Of a stretch of DNA of 14,570 nucleotides, positions 6,310 through 14,515 are shown one piece after another (within the stretch, counting starts at the first letter, position 1; every line of letters begins with the position of its first letter). This DNA comes from an uncultured Lachnospiraceae bacterium. GTDB lineage: Bacteria; Bacillota; Clostridia; Lachnospirales; Lachnospiraceae. The DNA lies in NCBI GenBank assembly GCA_946549155.1, contig CAMNQN010000064.1, forward strand, positions 1 through 14,570, read 5' to 3'. The notes beneath the pieces were generated by a model that made no database searches, was not told the DNA's origin, and saw nothing but the letters and a program-made list of their open reading frames with translations. The position numbers were made by a program, and so were the translations under genes.

Positions 6310-8558
6310 CCAAAAATCAGACCATTATCCTCACATTTTTCATTTTCTTTCTCTTTAAACTGCAGTCCCATATCTTCCCGGTACATATACCCATACTGTG
6401 TGCGCAGTACATAATACCCTGACTCCATCTTCTGTTTTCTCTTTCTATCAAAATAATACACCTGTTCACAATACTTCTCTATATCTTTTTCAAAAGTATT
6501 AACGGTAATTTCTGCTGATCGTTTTACAAGTTCCGGCGTTAAATTACCATTTAAAAGCTCTTTTCTCACGTCATTATACAACTGCATTTTTTCACCAAAA
6601 GGAACAATCACTTTTTTGCCCTGGTTGTCGATCAGCTTGTATTCCCTAGCGGTTTCTTTATAATCTCTATCCTCAATCGCTTTTGTCAGTGTCTCTTTAT
6701 CTTTTGCATATTCCCGAAAAAGTATCTCATAATAATTGGATATACATTCCGGATCATTGATTTCAATATTTTCTCTGGACAAAATTTCTTTTACAACAAT
6801 TGCCGCATTTTGATACCATTTATCTGGAGGATACAAGCTGCCTTCCACTTCCGGTTCAAAAACCACCACTTTTCCAACTCCAGATTTTCCATTTCGATTG
6901 CATCTTCCTGCTGCCTGAATAATTGCTTCCAGCGGTGCCAATGCTCTGTACAAAACACAAAAGTCCAAATCCACACCTGCTTCAATACACTGTGTCGATA
7001 CTACTTTACATGGCAATCCCGCCTCTTGTCTTTCTTTTATTTTTCTTATCACTTCACTTCGATGTTTCGGACACAGATCCGTTGTTAAGAAAAAAAGTTC
7101 TTCCCGACTACAGCCGTCACTTTTTAAGATTTCAAACAATTCAACTGCGTGTCTGCGAAGATTTACAATTACACAAACATTTTCTTCCTCTTCCATTTCC
7201 CGTGCTATTTCTTCCAATGGAATCCGCTTTTTCATTCTCCATTCCACTTGTGTTCTTTTTAATTTTTCATACATTATCGGATATTCTGGCACAATCTCAA
7301 TAGGTTTCCAGGATACTCCCTGTATAGCTTTAAATTCCGGCTGCGTAGCAGTAGAAAAAACCATAGTACAGTGATATCGGGTACACAATGTATTTACAGC
7401 ATTCAAGGTTGCAGTCAACAGATTTGCCGGTAAGCTTTGTGCCTCATCAAACAAAATGATGCTGTTTGCAATATTATGTAGTTTCCTGCAGTCTGTTGGC
7501 TTTTGCGCAAACAACGCCTGAAAAAATTTAACTGAGGTAGTTATAATAAATGGAGGCTCCCAGCGTTCCGCAAATTCCCGCTGCCTGTCATCAAGCTCAC
7601 TTTGGCTGTGATCCTGTAAAATCTCCGGAATTATTTTTGAATAAACATCATAACTTTGTTCCGTCAATGCAAGAAACGGCAATACAAGTATAATACGCTT
7701 TTTTTTATATTGGGCTGCATGCTTCAATGCAAAATTCAATAATGCCAGCGTCTTTCCCGTTCCTGTAGGTGCTGTAAGAATAAATAAACCTTCTTTTAAT
7801 CTTGCAGCCTCCCCACACCTTTCAAACAATAAGTCACGAAGGTCATTCACGATTAAAGAACCTTTTACATTCTTTTTCAGTTCTTCTCTATATTTATCCA
7901 ATGCCTTCAAACATTGTTCCGCTTCAAATTCCAGTGGTTTTTGCAACTCCTTTTCCGACGAAATGGTATAATCTGCATCTACCAGACAAGAAAATAACAT
8001 GCGTGTATATAACATCTCATCTATGGCTTCATCGATCCCCTCCAACTTCCGCACTTTTTCTATTGACCGATATTCTGACAGGAATTGAGGAAAATCTTTA
8101 AGAAAAGCTTTTGATGCTTCCTGATATTGTTTCTGACCTGCTAATGCCGCAGTCTTACTATTGCGCTCTACAGGCTTACCGGATAAAAGACTCTCTTTCA
8201 AATCCATTTCCAGCTCATCATATCCAGTAAGCCCGTCGTGGTGTCCGTTTATTGCCTCCATAGCTGCTCGATAGCCATACAAAGATTTTCTGTTCCCTAA
8301 CAGACAATACAAAAATGCGGCTCCACAAATTGCATGATCAATGCGCGTATATTTTCTCTCCAAAACGCCTTTAAACCTTTCACTGTATTTTCCGAAATCA
8401 TGCAATTTTCCACATAATTCAGCTGTTTTTCTACTTCCAATCTGCTCTCCAAATACTCCTGCCATCTCACTGACTTTTGCCAAATGATTTCGAAGCAATT
8501 CCTGGGTCCCATCTTCCCGCTTTGATTTCGCATAATATTGTGTATTGTTGTCATTCAT
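6306..8558 (-). CDS. cas3: CRISPR-associated helicase-nuclease Cas3 (HD plus DExH)
   Basis: A 750-residue Cas3, recruited by target-bound Cascade to unwind and degrade invader DNA. The N-terminal HD nuclease domain shows His25, the HD pair His53-Asp54 (KLHDFGKYSERF), His75 and the His106-His107 pair (NGHHDGL). The superfamily 2 helicase follows: Walker A APTGTGKT (263-270), DEAQ box (371-374), motif III FSTATQP near 401-407 and motif VI QAAGRCNRNG (548-557). A roughly 190-residue C-terminal region completes the protein. Length and domain order are normal and all key residues are present. The start has a GGG-type ribosome binding site about 9 nt upstream. No convincing promoter is seen before it. 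The stop lies inside the -35 box of the downstream operon promoter, so cas3 can be expressed separately from Cascade. Confidence 0.96.
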   Translation of the reverse strand: MNDNNTQYYAKSKREDGTQELLRNHLAKVSEMAGVFGEQIGSRKTAELCGKLHDFGKYSERFKGVLERKYTRIDHAICGAAFLYCLLGNRKSLYGYRAAMEAINGHHDGLTGYDELEMDLKESLLSGKPVERNSKTAALAGQKQYQEASKAFLKDFPQFLSEYRSIEKVRKLEGIDEAIDEMLYTRMLFSCLVDADYTISSEKELQKPLEFEAEQCLKALDKYREELKKNVKGSLIVNDLRDLLFERCGEAARLKEGLFILTAPTGTGKTLALLNFALKHAAQYKKKRIILVLPFLALTEQSYDVYSKIIPEILQDHSQSELDDRQREFAERWEPPFIITTSVKFFQALFAQKPTDCRKLHNIANSIILFDEAQSLPANLLTATLNAVNTLCTRYHCTMVFSTATQPEFKAIQGVSWKPIEIVPEYPIMYEKLKRTQVEWRMKKRIPLEEIAREMEEEENVCVIVNLRRHAVELFEILKSDGCSREELFFLTTDLCPKHRSEVIRKIKERQEAGLPCKVVSTQCIEAGVDLDFCVLYRALAPLEAIIQAAGRCNRNGKSGVGKVVVFEPEVEGSLYPPDKWYQNAAIVVKEILSRENIEINDPECISNYYEILFREYAKDKETLTKAIEDRDYKETAREYKLIDNQGKKVIVPFGEKMQLYNDVRKELLNGNLTPELVKRSAEITVNTFEKDIEKYCEQVYYFDRKRKQKMESGYYVLRTQYGYMYREDMGLQFKEKENEKCEDNGLIFG

Positions 8559-8615
8559 CTTTACTTTCCCTTTCTATTTCATCTATACGTGAGAGTGAAA
8601 AGTTTTAAATAAAAT

Positions 8616-8687
8616 ATAGGCATCCACCAATGTATTCTATAATGAAATCACCAAACTCATTAATCCACACGCAAGAAGGATGCCTAT
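8616..8687. repeat. 10-bp inverted repeat in the AT-rich junction between cas3 and the protease gene
   Basis: ATAGGCATCC (8616-8625) recurs as its exact complement at 8678-8687, in the 230-bp gene-free stretch 8559-8788. Just beyond the right arm are short broken reading frames (MPMYTDYSIHLQERK then stop at 8680-8727, and a +1-frame tail IVDAVKKLDCPKKA ending near 8779). These could be scraps of a transposase or other gene, but I do not recognise the protein. The stretch marks where AT-rich cas DNA meets GC-richer chromosome. An insertion-sequence scar or a cas3 operator are both possible; neither is demonstrated. Confidence 0.4.
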
Positions 8688-8788
8688 GTATACAGATTAT
8701 AGCATCCATTTGCAGGAGCGTAAATAATAAAGATATTGTTGATGCAGTAAAGAAACTGGATTGTCCTAAAAAAGCATGATTCTCTCCT

Positions 8789-10558
8789 TTATTTTGGAAA
8801 GCTATCTTTCAAACATAGCACGCCATATCCCACCTGCGGATTCGGCCACTCCGAAAACCCCGGCAGAGGCCTGGCGCCGCGAATCAAATAGGCTTTTACT
8901 TTCTCCCCATACAGGTAAGGATCGTTTCCGGCTACGATCCCCCACTGCATCAGCAGGGCGGCGGCGGCTGTGACGAAGGGTGCGGCAAAGGAGGTGCCGG
9001 TGTAGGCGGCGTAGCCGCCGCCCACGGCTGTGGTAGTGATGTCCACTCCCGGTGCTGAGAGATCCGGTTTTACTTTTTCCGGGTAGCGGGTGTAGCCCCG
9101 CCCGGAGAAGGGCGCGTAGGCCATGGTGCCGGCATCGTAGGCCCCCACGGTAATGACCTTCTCCGCTGTGGCGGGTATGGTGAGGGTCACCTGGGGAGAG
9201 GGCCGCAGAAACCGGGTATCCGGATTCAGCGCCTCCGCCCCCGGCAGCCACAGATCGAAACCGCCTTGTCGGATTCTTAGGGGCGTCAGCTCGATTCTCC
9301 AAATTCCGGAATCAATATAGCGATTGTTTCCGGCGGGAAGAAAGTCCAGATAGATCTCCTGATTGGCACTATAGGGGGCCGGCACCCCGTAATAGACCAG
9401 AAGCTCCGTTTGCCCCAGACGGTAGCGGCTGGCCCCCGGAGCGGATGCCCCCGCCAGCTGCATGACTCCGGAGGACAGCGTCATGCGCTGGCCGGAAGGG
9501 TGTACCAGGGCCACCTCAAATTCGTCTGCATAATTTTTCCACAGCTGCAGATTTATGGTGGGTTCAAACTCCGATACGGACAGCTCAATCAGCTCCACCC
9601 GGTCATCAGAAAGCACTCCGGCGGTGTGGCCATATCCGGCTCCCTCGTTGCCTGCTCCCACCACGATGACATTTTTCCATTTGCCCGCCATCTGATTCAT
9701 ATAAATTTCCAGAAGGGAGGTTCCGGTATGGGAGCCATACACGTTCCCGAAGCTTAAATTTACGGCCACCGGCTTTCCTAAGCTCTGAGCCTTCCTGATC
9801 ACATACTCCAGGGCTTGCATCAGCTGGGTGGTACTGGGAAATCCATTTTTCCCCGGCAGGCCTAGCTTTACCGCCAGAATATCGCTCTCCGGAGCGCCCC
9901 CCGCGTACCGACCCCCGGAGGCATTGCCGTTTCCGGCCAGAATCCCCAGCACCGCCGTGCCGTGGCCGCTGCTATCCACACTGGGTACAAGAGCATACCC
10001 CATCTCACGGCTGCCTGCCGCCAGCGCCTCATTGATCTGATCCCGGCTAAATTCTGTCCCCTGGCGGAAGCCCTCCGGCGGACTGCCAGCGGTAACAGTC
10101 TGATCCCAGATCGCCAGGATACGGGTGGTTCCATCCACACCACGGAAATCTGAATGGAAATAATCGACCCCCGAATCAATAACGGCGGTGATAATCCCCC
10201 GTCCATCTAAGGCTTCTCCATCCGCCTTGGGCAGGCCCAAAAAACAAGACGCCGCTTTTCCCTGGTCTACCGCGAAAAACAGCCGTTTTGGCTTCTCGGC
10301 GTACTCGATCTCCGGCTGGGCCAGCAACACCTCCAGCTCGCTCTCCCGCACCCGGATAATCCCAAACCCAAAGGAGAGCGGAATCACCTCCGCCAGTCTG
10401 GGATTTTCCCCGGACCTGCTCTGATCATATTTGATAATCAATTCCCAGATGTGCTCCCCCGGCTCGTAGCCCACCTGCAAATTCAGGGATTTTTCCCGCT
10501 CCTCCTCCGTGGCATCCAGTGCCAGATTTAAAAGATTTTCCGCCTTTTGATTGTCCAT
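8789..10558 (-). CDS. S8 family subtilisin-like serine protease, CspA-like
   Basis: A 589-residue subtilase with a complete catalytic set: Asp128 (AVIDSGVDY), His199 (SSGHGTAV), oxyanion Asn304 (VVGAGNEG) and Ser523 (YTGTSFAAPFV). Residues about 38-95 resemble an N-terminal prodomain ending near KPKRLFF. A beta-rich insert of about 150 residues (roughly 315-465) lies between the Asn and Ser motifs, as in the clostridial CspA/B/C group, whose members cleave the spore cortex lytic enzyme SleC at germination. No signal peptide or membrane segment is seen, which also fits that group. Many Clostridia carry several such paralogues outside any germination operon, so the substrate here is unknown. 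The start has an AGGGG ribosome binding site 8 nt upstream. The gene is clearly richer in GC than the cas genes beside it. Confidence 0.9.
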   Translation of the reverse strand: MDNQKAENLLNLALDATEEEREKSLNLQVGYEPGEHIWELIIKYDQSRSGENPRLAEVIPLSFGFGIIRVRESELEVLLAQPEIEYAEKPKRLFFAVDQGKAASCFLGLPKADGEALDGRGIITAVIDSGVDYFHSDFRGVDGTTRILAIWDQTVTAGSPPEGFRQGTEFSRDQINEALAAGSREMGYALVPSVDSSGHGTAVLGILAGNGNASGGRYAGGAPESDILAVKLGLPGKNGFPSTTQLMQALEYVIRKAQSLGKPVAVNLSFGNVYGSHTGTSLLEIYMNQMAGKWKNVIVVGAGNEGAGYGHTAGVLSDDRVELIELSVSEFEPTINLQLWKNYADEFEVALVHPSGQRMTLSSGVMQLAGASAPGASRYRLGQTELLVYYGVPAPYSANQEIYLDFLPAGNNRYIDSGIWRIELTPLRIRQGGFDLWLPGAEALNPDTRFLRPSPQVTLTIPATAEKVITVGAYDAGTMAYAPFSGRGYTRYPEKVKPDLSAPGVDITTTAVGGGYAAYTGTSFAAPFVTAAAALLMQWGIVAGNDPYLYGEKVKAYLIRGARPLPGFSEWPNPQVGYGVLCLKDSFPK

Positions 10559-10699
10559 TTCTGCATCCCCTTTGCCTGGCGGCGTGAGAGGGTAAACTGC
10601 TTTCCCCGCCTTACAGGCAACACATTCTCCCTGCCATCCTATGTCTCCCGAATGCTCCTCATTCCCCCTAAAAAAAGTTTCACTAAATTCTTAATTCCA

Positions 10700-10728
10700 T
10701 TGACATTCTTCACCGTTCGGTATAGATT
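10700..10728 (+). promoter_or_regulatory. Probable promoter of the aminotransferase gene
   Basis: A perfect -35 TTGACA (10700-10705) is followed at 17 bp by TAGATT (10723-10728), or at 15 bp by TATAGA (10721-10726). It lies 60-90 bp upstream of the aminotransferase start in the 232-bp interval between two divergent genes. I see no convincing promoter for the protease on the opposite strand and no other feature in this interval. Confidence 0.55.
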
Positions 10729-10790
10729 ATTGAAAGAAAGGAAAAGTATCATTGCCCATAGGGTTTTATGCCTAAAATCAGGAGGAGATT

Positions 10791-11645
10791 ATGAAAACGC
10801 TGGGATACTACAATGGAAAATACGGGGAACTGGATGAAATGACCGTGCCGATGAACGACCGTGTCTGCTGGTTTGGAGACGGGGTATACGATGCCGGACT
10901 CTGCCGGAATTACAAAATCTTTGCCATCGACGAACATGTGGACCGCTTTTTTAACAGCGCGGGCCTAATCAAAATTCAGATGCCCGTCACTAAGCAGGAA
11001 TTGAAGGATCTGTTATATGAGATGGTGCACAAAATGGACACCGGAGACCTGTTCGTCTATTACCAGGTGACCCGGGGAACCGGCAGGCGGAAACATATTT
11101 TTACGGAGGGAGCCGGAAATCTGTGGATCACGCTGACCCCCGCCAAACTGGGGGACGAATCCAAGCCAATCAAACTGATCACCACAGAGGACACCCGTTT
11201 CTTCCACTGTAATATTAAAACGCTGAATCTGATTCCCACCGTGATGGCTGCCCAGAAGGCTGAGGAGGCAGGCTGTCAGGAATCTGTATTCTACCGTCCC
11301 GGCGGCCGGGTTACAGAATGCGCCCACAGCAATATCCACATTCTCCAGGACGGAATGCTGCGCACCGCGCCTGCGGATAATCTGATTCTGCCAGGCATTG
11401 GACGCGCCCATCTGATCCGCGCCTGCAAAAATCTGGGAATCCCGGTGAACGAAACAGCCTTTACCCTGGAGGAACTTTATGACGCGGAGGAAGTCATCGT
11501 AACCAGCTCCAGCAATCTCTTCCGCTATGCCAACCAAATCGAGGGCAGACCGGTGGGCGGCCGCCAGCCTCAGCTGCTGGAAAAGATCCGCCAGGCCATC
11601 CTGGAAGAATATTACACAGAAACCAGCGGGGACAAAGAAGCCTGA
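10791..11645 (+). CDS. Class IV PLP-dependent aminotransferase, probable D-amino acid aminotransferase
   Basis: A 284-residue fold-type IV aminotransferase. Lys143 in NIKTLNLIPTV is the expected Schiff-base lysine for PLP, and Glu176 (RVTECAHSN) is the residue that contacts the pyridine nitrogen. By eye the carboxylate-trap residues of Bacillus D-amino acid aminotransferase (Tyr31, Arg98, His100) correspond to Tyr33 (GVYDAG), Arg100 and His102 (GRRKHIF). This favours D-alanine/D-glutamate exchange over branched-chain or aminodeoxychorismate activity. Such enzymes feed D-amino acids to peptidoglycan. Length is normal. The start follows an AGGAGG ribosome binding site. It has no close operon partner; the next gene begins 175 bp downstream. 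The class is certain, the substrate moderately so. Confidence 0.85.
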   Translation: MKTLGYYNGKYGELDEMTVPMNDRVCWFGDGVYDAGLCRNYKIFAIDEHVDRFFNSAGLIKIQMPVTKQELKDLLYEMVHKMDTGDLFVYYQVTRGTGRRKHIFTEGAGNLWITLTPAKLGDESKPIKLITTEDTRFFHCNIKTLNLIPTVMAAQKAEEAGCQESVFYRPGGRVTECAHSNIHILQDGMLRTAPADNLILPGIGRAHLIRACKNLGIPVNETAFTLEELYDAEEVIVTSSSNLFRYANQIEGRPVGGRQPQLLEKIRQAILEEYYTETSGDKEA

Positions 11646-11662
11646 TGCGGCCCTGCGTGCTT

Positions 11663-11722
11663 GCCTCTTCCTGCGTCCTGGTACTGACCAAACACGAAGA
11701 ACATTACCATCTGAACAGCAAC
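11663..11722 (+). repeat. Dispersed noncoding repeat, copy A
   Basis: Two 17-bp blocks, GCCTCTTCCTGCGTCCT (11663-11679) and AAACACGAAGAACATTA (11690-11706), both recur exactly at the right end of the window on the opposite strand. Their spacing is 10 bp here and 11 bp there, and the internal bases differ. Similarity continues at a lower level for about 15 bp further. It lies just after the aminotransferase stop, outside any gene. It looks like a dispersed intergenic element. Confidence 0.8.
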
Positions 11723-11742
11723 ATTTTTGGGGCTCTTCTCAC

Positions 11743-11771
11743 TTGCCCATTCCTATGGCATGTGCTAAACT
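11743..11771 (+). promoter_or_regulatory. Possible promoter of the deacetylase-like gene
   Basis: TTGCCC (11743-11748) and TAAACT (11766-11771) are 17 bp apart, and the -10 is preceded by TGC, an extended -10 feature. Each hexamer matches consensus at four of six positions. It would give a leader of about 45 nt before the start codon. Moderate to weak support. Confidence 0.4.
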
Positions 11772-11820
11772 AAACGTAACGGCCTATGCGGCCAAAATAA
11801 TACGATAAGGGGAGTTACAA

Positions 11821-13434
11821 ATGAGCGAACAGTACGACGACATGGAATACCAACAGGCTGCTGAGGCGCGGCGCAGGAGGCGGCAGCAGCGCAGACGCAG
11901 GGAGCGAAACATGAGAATTGCCACTCTGACGGTTCTGCTGTTGGTGATCGTAGCGGCCGCCGTGATCGTTCCCAGATTTGTCCTGAAAAAAAATGCGGAA
12001 AGCACCGCCAATGCTTCCCGCGGCAGCGGGCAGAACGGGAACGCGGTGATCCTGGGGGAGACGGAAACAGACAGCGTGGATGTTCAAAATGGTACTGAAG
12101 CAGACGATGCGAACCTGCAGGGTACCGATACCGACAGTGCCGAAAGCGGCGGCGATACCACCGTCCCGGACAGCACAGAAGCCGCAGGCACCACAGGCGA
12201 TGACATTTTGGCCCAGGCAGAGCTTCTGGCCGCAGGCTACGACTATGACGGAGCCATCGCGCTGCTGCAGAGCATCTCCGGCTATGAAGCTGACACCGCC
12301 GCAGCCACCGCCATCAGCGAGTACACCGCGGCGAAGGAAGCCTGCGTGGCTGTGGACGTGAACACGGTACCCCATATTTTTTACCATTCCCTGATCAACG
12401 ATACCTCCAGCGCATTCAACTATGACACGCTGGGCAAATTTACTGTGGACGGCATGAACGCCTGGATGACCACCGTGGAGGAATTTGATAAAATTACCCA
12501 GCAGCTCTACGATAACGGCTACGTATATGTCCGACTCCGGGACCTAGTGGTGGAAACCACCGATGCCGACGGCACAGTGCATTTTGAGCCCAACACCCAG
12601 CTGATGCTGCCGGAGGGCAAAAAGGCCATTGTCCTGTCCATCGACGATTTAAGCTATTACCATTCCTACGAGACCGCCAGCTATCCCGACAAACTGATTT
12701 TAGATGAAAACGGGGAGGTAAAATGCCACTACATAAAACCGGACGGCACCGAGGAGGTGGGAGATTTCGATGTGCTTCCCCGCCTGAATACCTTCCTGAA
12801 GGAGCATCCCGACGGCGCCTATAAGGGTGCGCGGGGACTGATCGCCCTCACCGGTTATAACGGCGTTTTCGGTTACCGCACCGATACTGACTACCGGGAC
12901 CATGCAAACCTCATGGATGACCAGGCCAAATGGCTGGAGGAACATCCTGAATTTGACTGGGAAAGCGACGTGGAGCAGGCCAAGGTCATCGCGGAAGCCA
13001 TAAAGGAAAGCGGCTGGGAATTTGCCAGCCACACCTGGGGCCACCTGAGCGTGACCAACAAGACGGCGGACGAGCTGCGCCGGGACAATGAAAAATGGGT
13101 CAATACGGTACAGAACATCGTGGGACCGGTGGATACCATCATTTTCGCCCACGGAAACGATATCGGTGACTGGCAGGATTACAGCGCCGACAATGAGAAA
13201 TTCCAGTATTTCAAAAGTGCAGGATACAATTTCTACTGCAATGTGGACGGCTCCGTGCCCTACTGGGTGCAGATCCGGGACAATTATGTACGGCAGGGCC
13301 GCATCAATCTGGACGGCTACATGCTTTACCAGTCCAGCCAGGGAAATACCACCGTGCTGGACAATATGTTCAAGGCCTCCCAGGTTTTCGATCCCACAAG
13401 GCCCACCCCGGTGGTAGCCAACGGAGAAGCTTAA
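11821..13434 (+). CDS. Membrane-anchored polysaccharide deacetylase-like (NodB-fold) protein
   Basis: A 537-residue protein with type II membrane topology. A very basic cytoplasmic tail (arginine-rich, about 17-32) precedes one hydrophobic segment (about 33-54). Next comes a low-complexity Asp/Thr/Ser-rich linker (about 60-127), then a short helical TPR-like stretch (about 128-176). The extracellular NodB-like domain follows: PHIFYHSL (184-191), LSIDDL with Asp275-Asp276 (the TFDDG-type motif 1), and SHTWGH with His404 and His408 (the metal-binding HxxxH-type motif 2). These residues would bind metal and act as base in removing acetyl groups from a cell-wall or other glycan. Motif 1 lacks the usual Gly, and a long insertion separates the two motifs, so the substrate is uncertain. 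The start has AAGGGGAG 6 nt upstream. Confidence 0.82.
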   Translation: MSEQYDDMEYQQAAEARRRRRQQRRRRERNMRIATLTVLLLVIVAAAVIVPRFVLKKNAESTANASRGSGQNGNAVILGETETDSVDVQNGTEADDANLQGTDTDSAESGGDTTVPDSTEAAGTTGDDILAQAELLAAGYDYDGAIALLQSISGYEADTAAATAISEYTAAKEACVAVDVNTVPHIFYHSLINDTSSAFNYDTLGKFTVDGMNAWMTTVEEFDKITQQLYDNGYVYVRLRDLVVETTDADGTVHFEPNTQLMLPEGKKAIVLSIDDLSYYHSYETASYPDKLILDENGEVKCHYIKPDGTEEVGDFDVLPRLNTFLKEHPDGAYKGARGLIALTGYNGVFGYRTDTDYRDHANLMDDQAKWLEEHPEFDWESDVEQAKVIAEAIKESGWEFASHTWGHLSVTNKTADELRRDNEKWVNTVQNIVGPVDTIIFAHGNDIGDWQDYSADNEKFQYFKSAGYNFYCNVDGSVPYWVQIRDNYVRQGRINLDGYMLYQSSQGNTTVLDNMFKASQVFDPTRPTPVVANGEA

Positions 13435-13448
13435 TCTGCTAAAATAAC

Positions 13449-13506
13449 GGGCTGCCGCAAAATGGCGGGATATCAGTAACGCTCCCCTTCCATTTTGCGG
13501 CAGCCC
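13449..13506. terminator. Terminator-like hairpin between convergent genes
   Basis: A perfect 17-bp stem (GGGCTGCCGCAAAATGG at 13449-13465 and its complement at 13490-13506) encloses a 24-nt loop. It lies between the deacetylase-like gene on the plus strand and the nucleoside phosphorylase on the minus strand. On the minus strand it is followed by GTTATTTT, a modest U-rich tract; the plus-strand side is weaker (CTCATTATT). It probably ends transcription from both sides. Confidence 0.75.
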
Positions 13507-13541
13507 CTCATTATTGTCCCTGCCGCCCCTCGGCCCGCCGT

Positions 13542-14360
13542 TTACGCTTCCGTTGCCATCCCCTCTTTTATCCCGGCCAGTGCATCCAAAGCCGCCAGAA
13601 TCTCGTTTTTCTCCCCTCTGGCCGCGGCGTCGGCTCCGTCCTTATAGGAGGAAATACCGTCCTTGAGATCCTTTTTCCATTCCACCACCACATTCAGGAT
13701 ACTGGCTGCCCGAAGCCCCCGAACCTTCGCCACCGCAAACAGAGCCGCCGTCTCCATATCGGAGCCGAATACCCCCCGGGAGGAATAAAATTCATCCAAC
13801 GAAGCTTTGCGTTTCAGATAAAGGCCGTCATGACTTCTGGCGGCTCCGATCTCATAGGCAAAACCATTTTTCTTCACAGCCTCCCGGCAGGCGTTAAGCA
13901 GGTAAGGATCTGCGTACGCATATGCAATCTCATCCCGGACAGCTTCTGTATGATTTCTCCAGCCCTCATCCAGTTCCGGCGCCGCGTACCGGAACGTATC
14001 CAGATAGGTCTGGCTGGTTCCATCGTCGCAGACCGCCCGGTCACACAGCACCAGCTCTCCCAGCGACAAATGGCTTTGCAGAGCCCCGCAGCTTCCGATC
14101 CGAATCAGATCCCTCACTCCCAGATCCGCCAGCTCCTCAATGCAGATCGCCGTGGAGGGGCCCCCCATACCGGTGGAAATAGCCAAAATTCGCCTTCCCT
14201 TGTAGGTTCCGGTAATACTCTTATACTCCCGGTTAAAGCCTTCCCTCTTCACATCTGTCAGATACTCCGCGATAGCGTCCACTCTTGCCGGATCCCCCGG
14301 CAAAATAGCGGCAGTGGCACTGATGCTATCATCCAATTGAATATGCGGCATTTTACCCAT
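13542..14360 (-). CDS. Nucleoside phosphorylase (uridine/purine phosphorylase family)
   Basis: A 272-residue PNP/UDP-family phosphorylase, which splits nucleosides with phosphate into base and ribose 1-phosphate in salvage. Family motifs in order are ILPGDPARV (19-27, phosphate binding), the STGMGGPSTAICIEEL stretch near 62-77, RIGSCGAL (phosphate and ribose contacts), and GSDMETAALFAVAKVRGLRAASIL, which contains the ribose-binding Met-Glu pair. The overall pattern is closer to uridine phosphorylase than to DeoD, but the base specificity cannot be settled by eye. The start follows AAGGAGGG with 6-nt spacing. It stands alone, convergent with the deacetylase-like gene. Confidence 0.88.
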   Translation of the reverse strand: MGKMPHIQLDDSISATAAILPGDPARVDAIAEYLTDVKREGFNREYKSITGTYKGRRILAISTGMGGPSTAICIEELADLGVRDLIRIGSCGALQSHLSLGELVLCDRAVCDDGTSQTYLDTFRYAAPELDEGWRNHTEAVRDEIAYAYADPYLLNACREAVKKNGFAYEIGAARSHDGLYLKRKASLDEFYSSRGVFGSDMETAALFAVAKVRGLRAASILNVVVEWKKDLKDGISSYKDGADAAARGEKNEILAALDALAGIKEGMATEA

Positions 14361-14387
14361 AAAAATCCCTCCTTTTTGTATATTCCT

Positions 14388-14427
14388 ATTATAATCTTCC
14401 GGATTTTTTTTGTATACCCTGTATACA
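14388..14427 (-). promoter_or_regulatory. Promoter with operator-like palindrome for the nucleoside phosphorylase gene
   Basis: On the minus strand TATACA (14411-14416) and a perfect TATAAT (14388-14393) are 17 bp apart, ending 27 bp upstream of the start codon. Over the -35 lies TGTATAC-CCT-GTATACA (14411-14427), a 7-bp inverted repeat with a 3-bp centre, typical of a dimeric repressor site. The regulator is not in the window. A nucleoside- or sugar-responsive repressor would be natural, but that is inference. Confidence 0.6.
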
Positions 14428-14455
14428 CATAAATTATCTTCTTCGCCTCTCTCAG

Positions 14456-14515
14456 GTTACTGTACAAGTGTAATGTTCTTCGTGTTTTGTTAATTAGGAG
14501 GACGCAGGAAGAGGC
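14456..14515 (-). repeat. Dispersed noncoding repeat, copy B (inverted relative to copy A)
   Basis: Read on the minus strand, this has the same two 17-bp blocks as copy A (14499-14515 and 14471-14487), with 11 bp between them. A diverged tail follows, CACTTGTACAGTAAC, against CATCTGAACAGCAAC in copy A. It lies upstream of the nucleoside phosphorylase promoter. I see no gene in the remaining bases to the end of the window. Confidence 0.8.

Noticed and set aside
8680..8779. A small gene MPMYTDYSIHLQERK or a transposase fragment
   Set aside because: It stops after 15 codons, the continuation is in another frame, and I recognise no family. It is reported only as a possible scar.
8802..9302. A 166-codon open frame overlapping the protease gene on the same strand
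   Set aside because: Its arginine- and glycine-rich translation is a frame shadow of the GC-rich protease gene, which has a complete catalytic set in the chosen frame.
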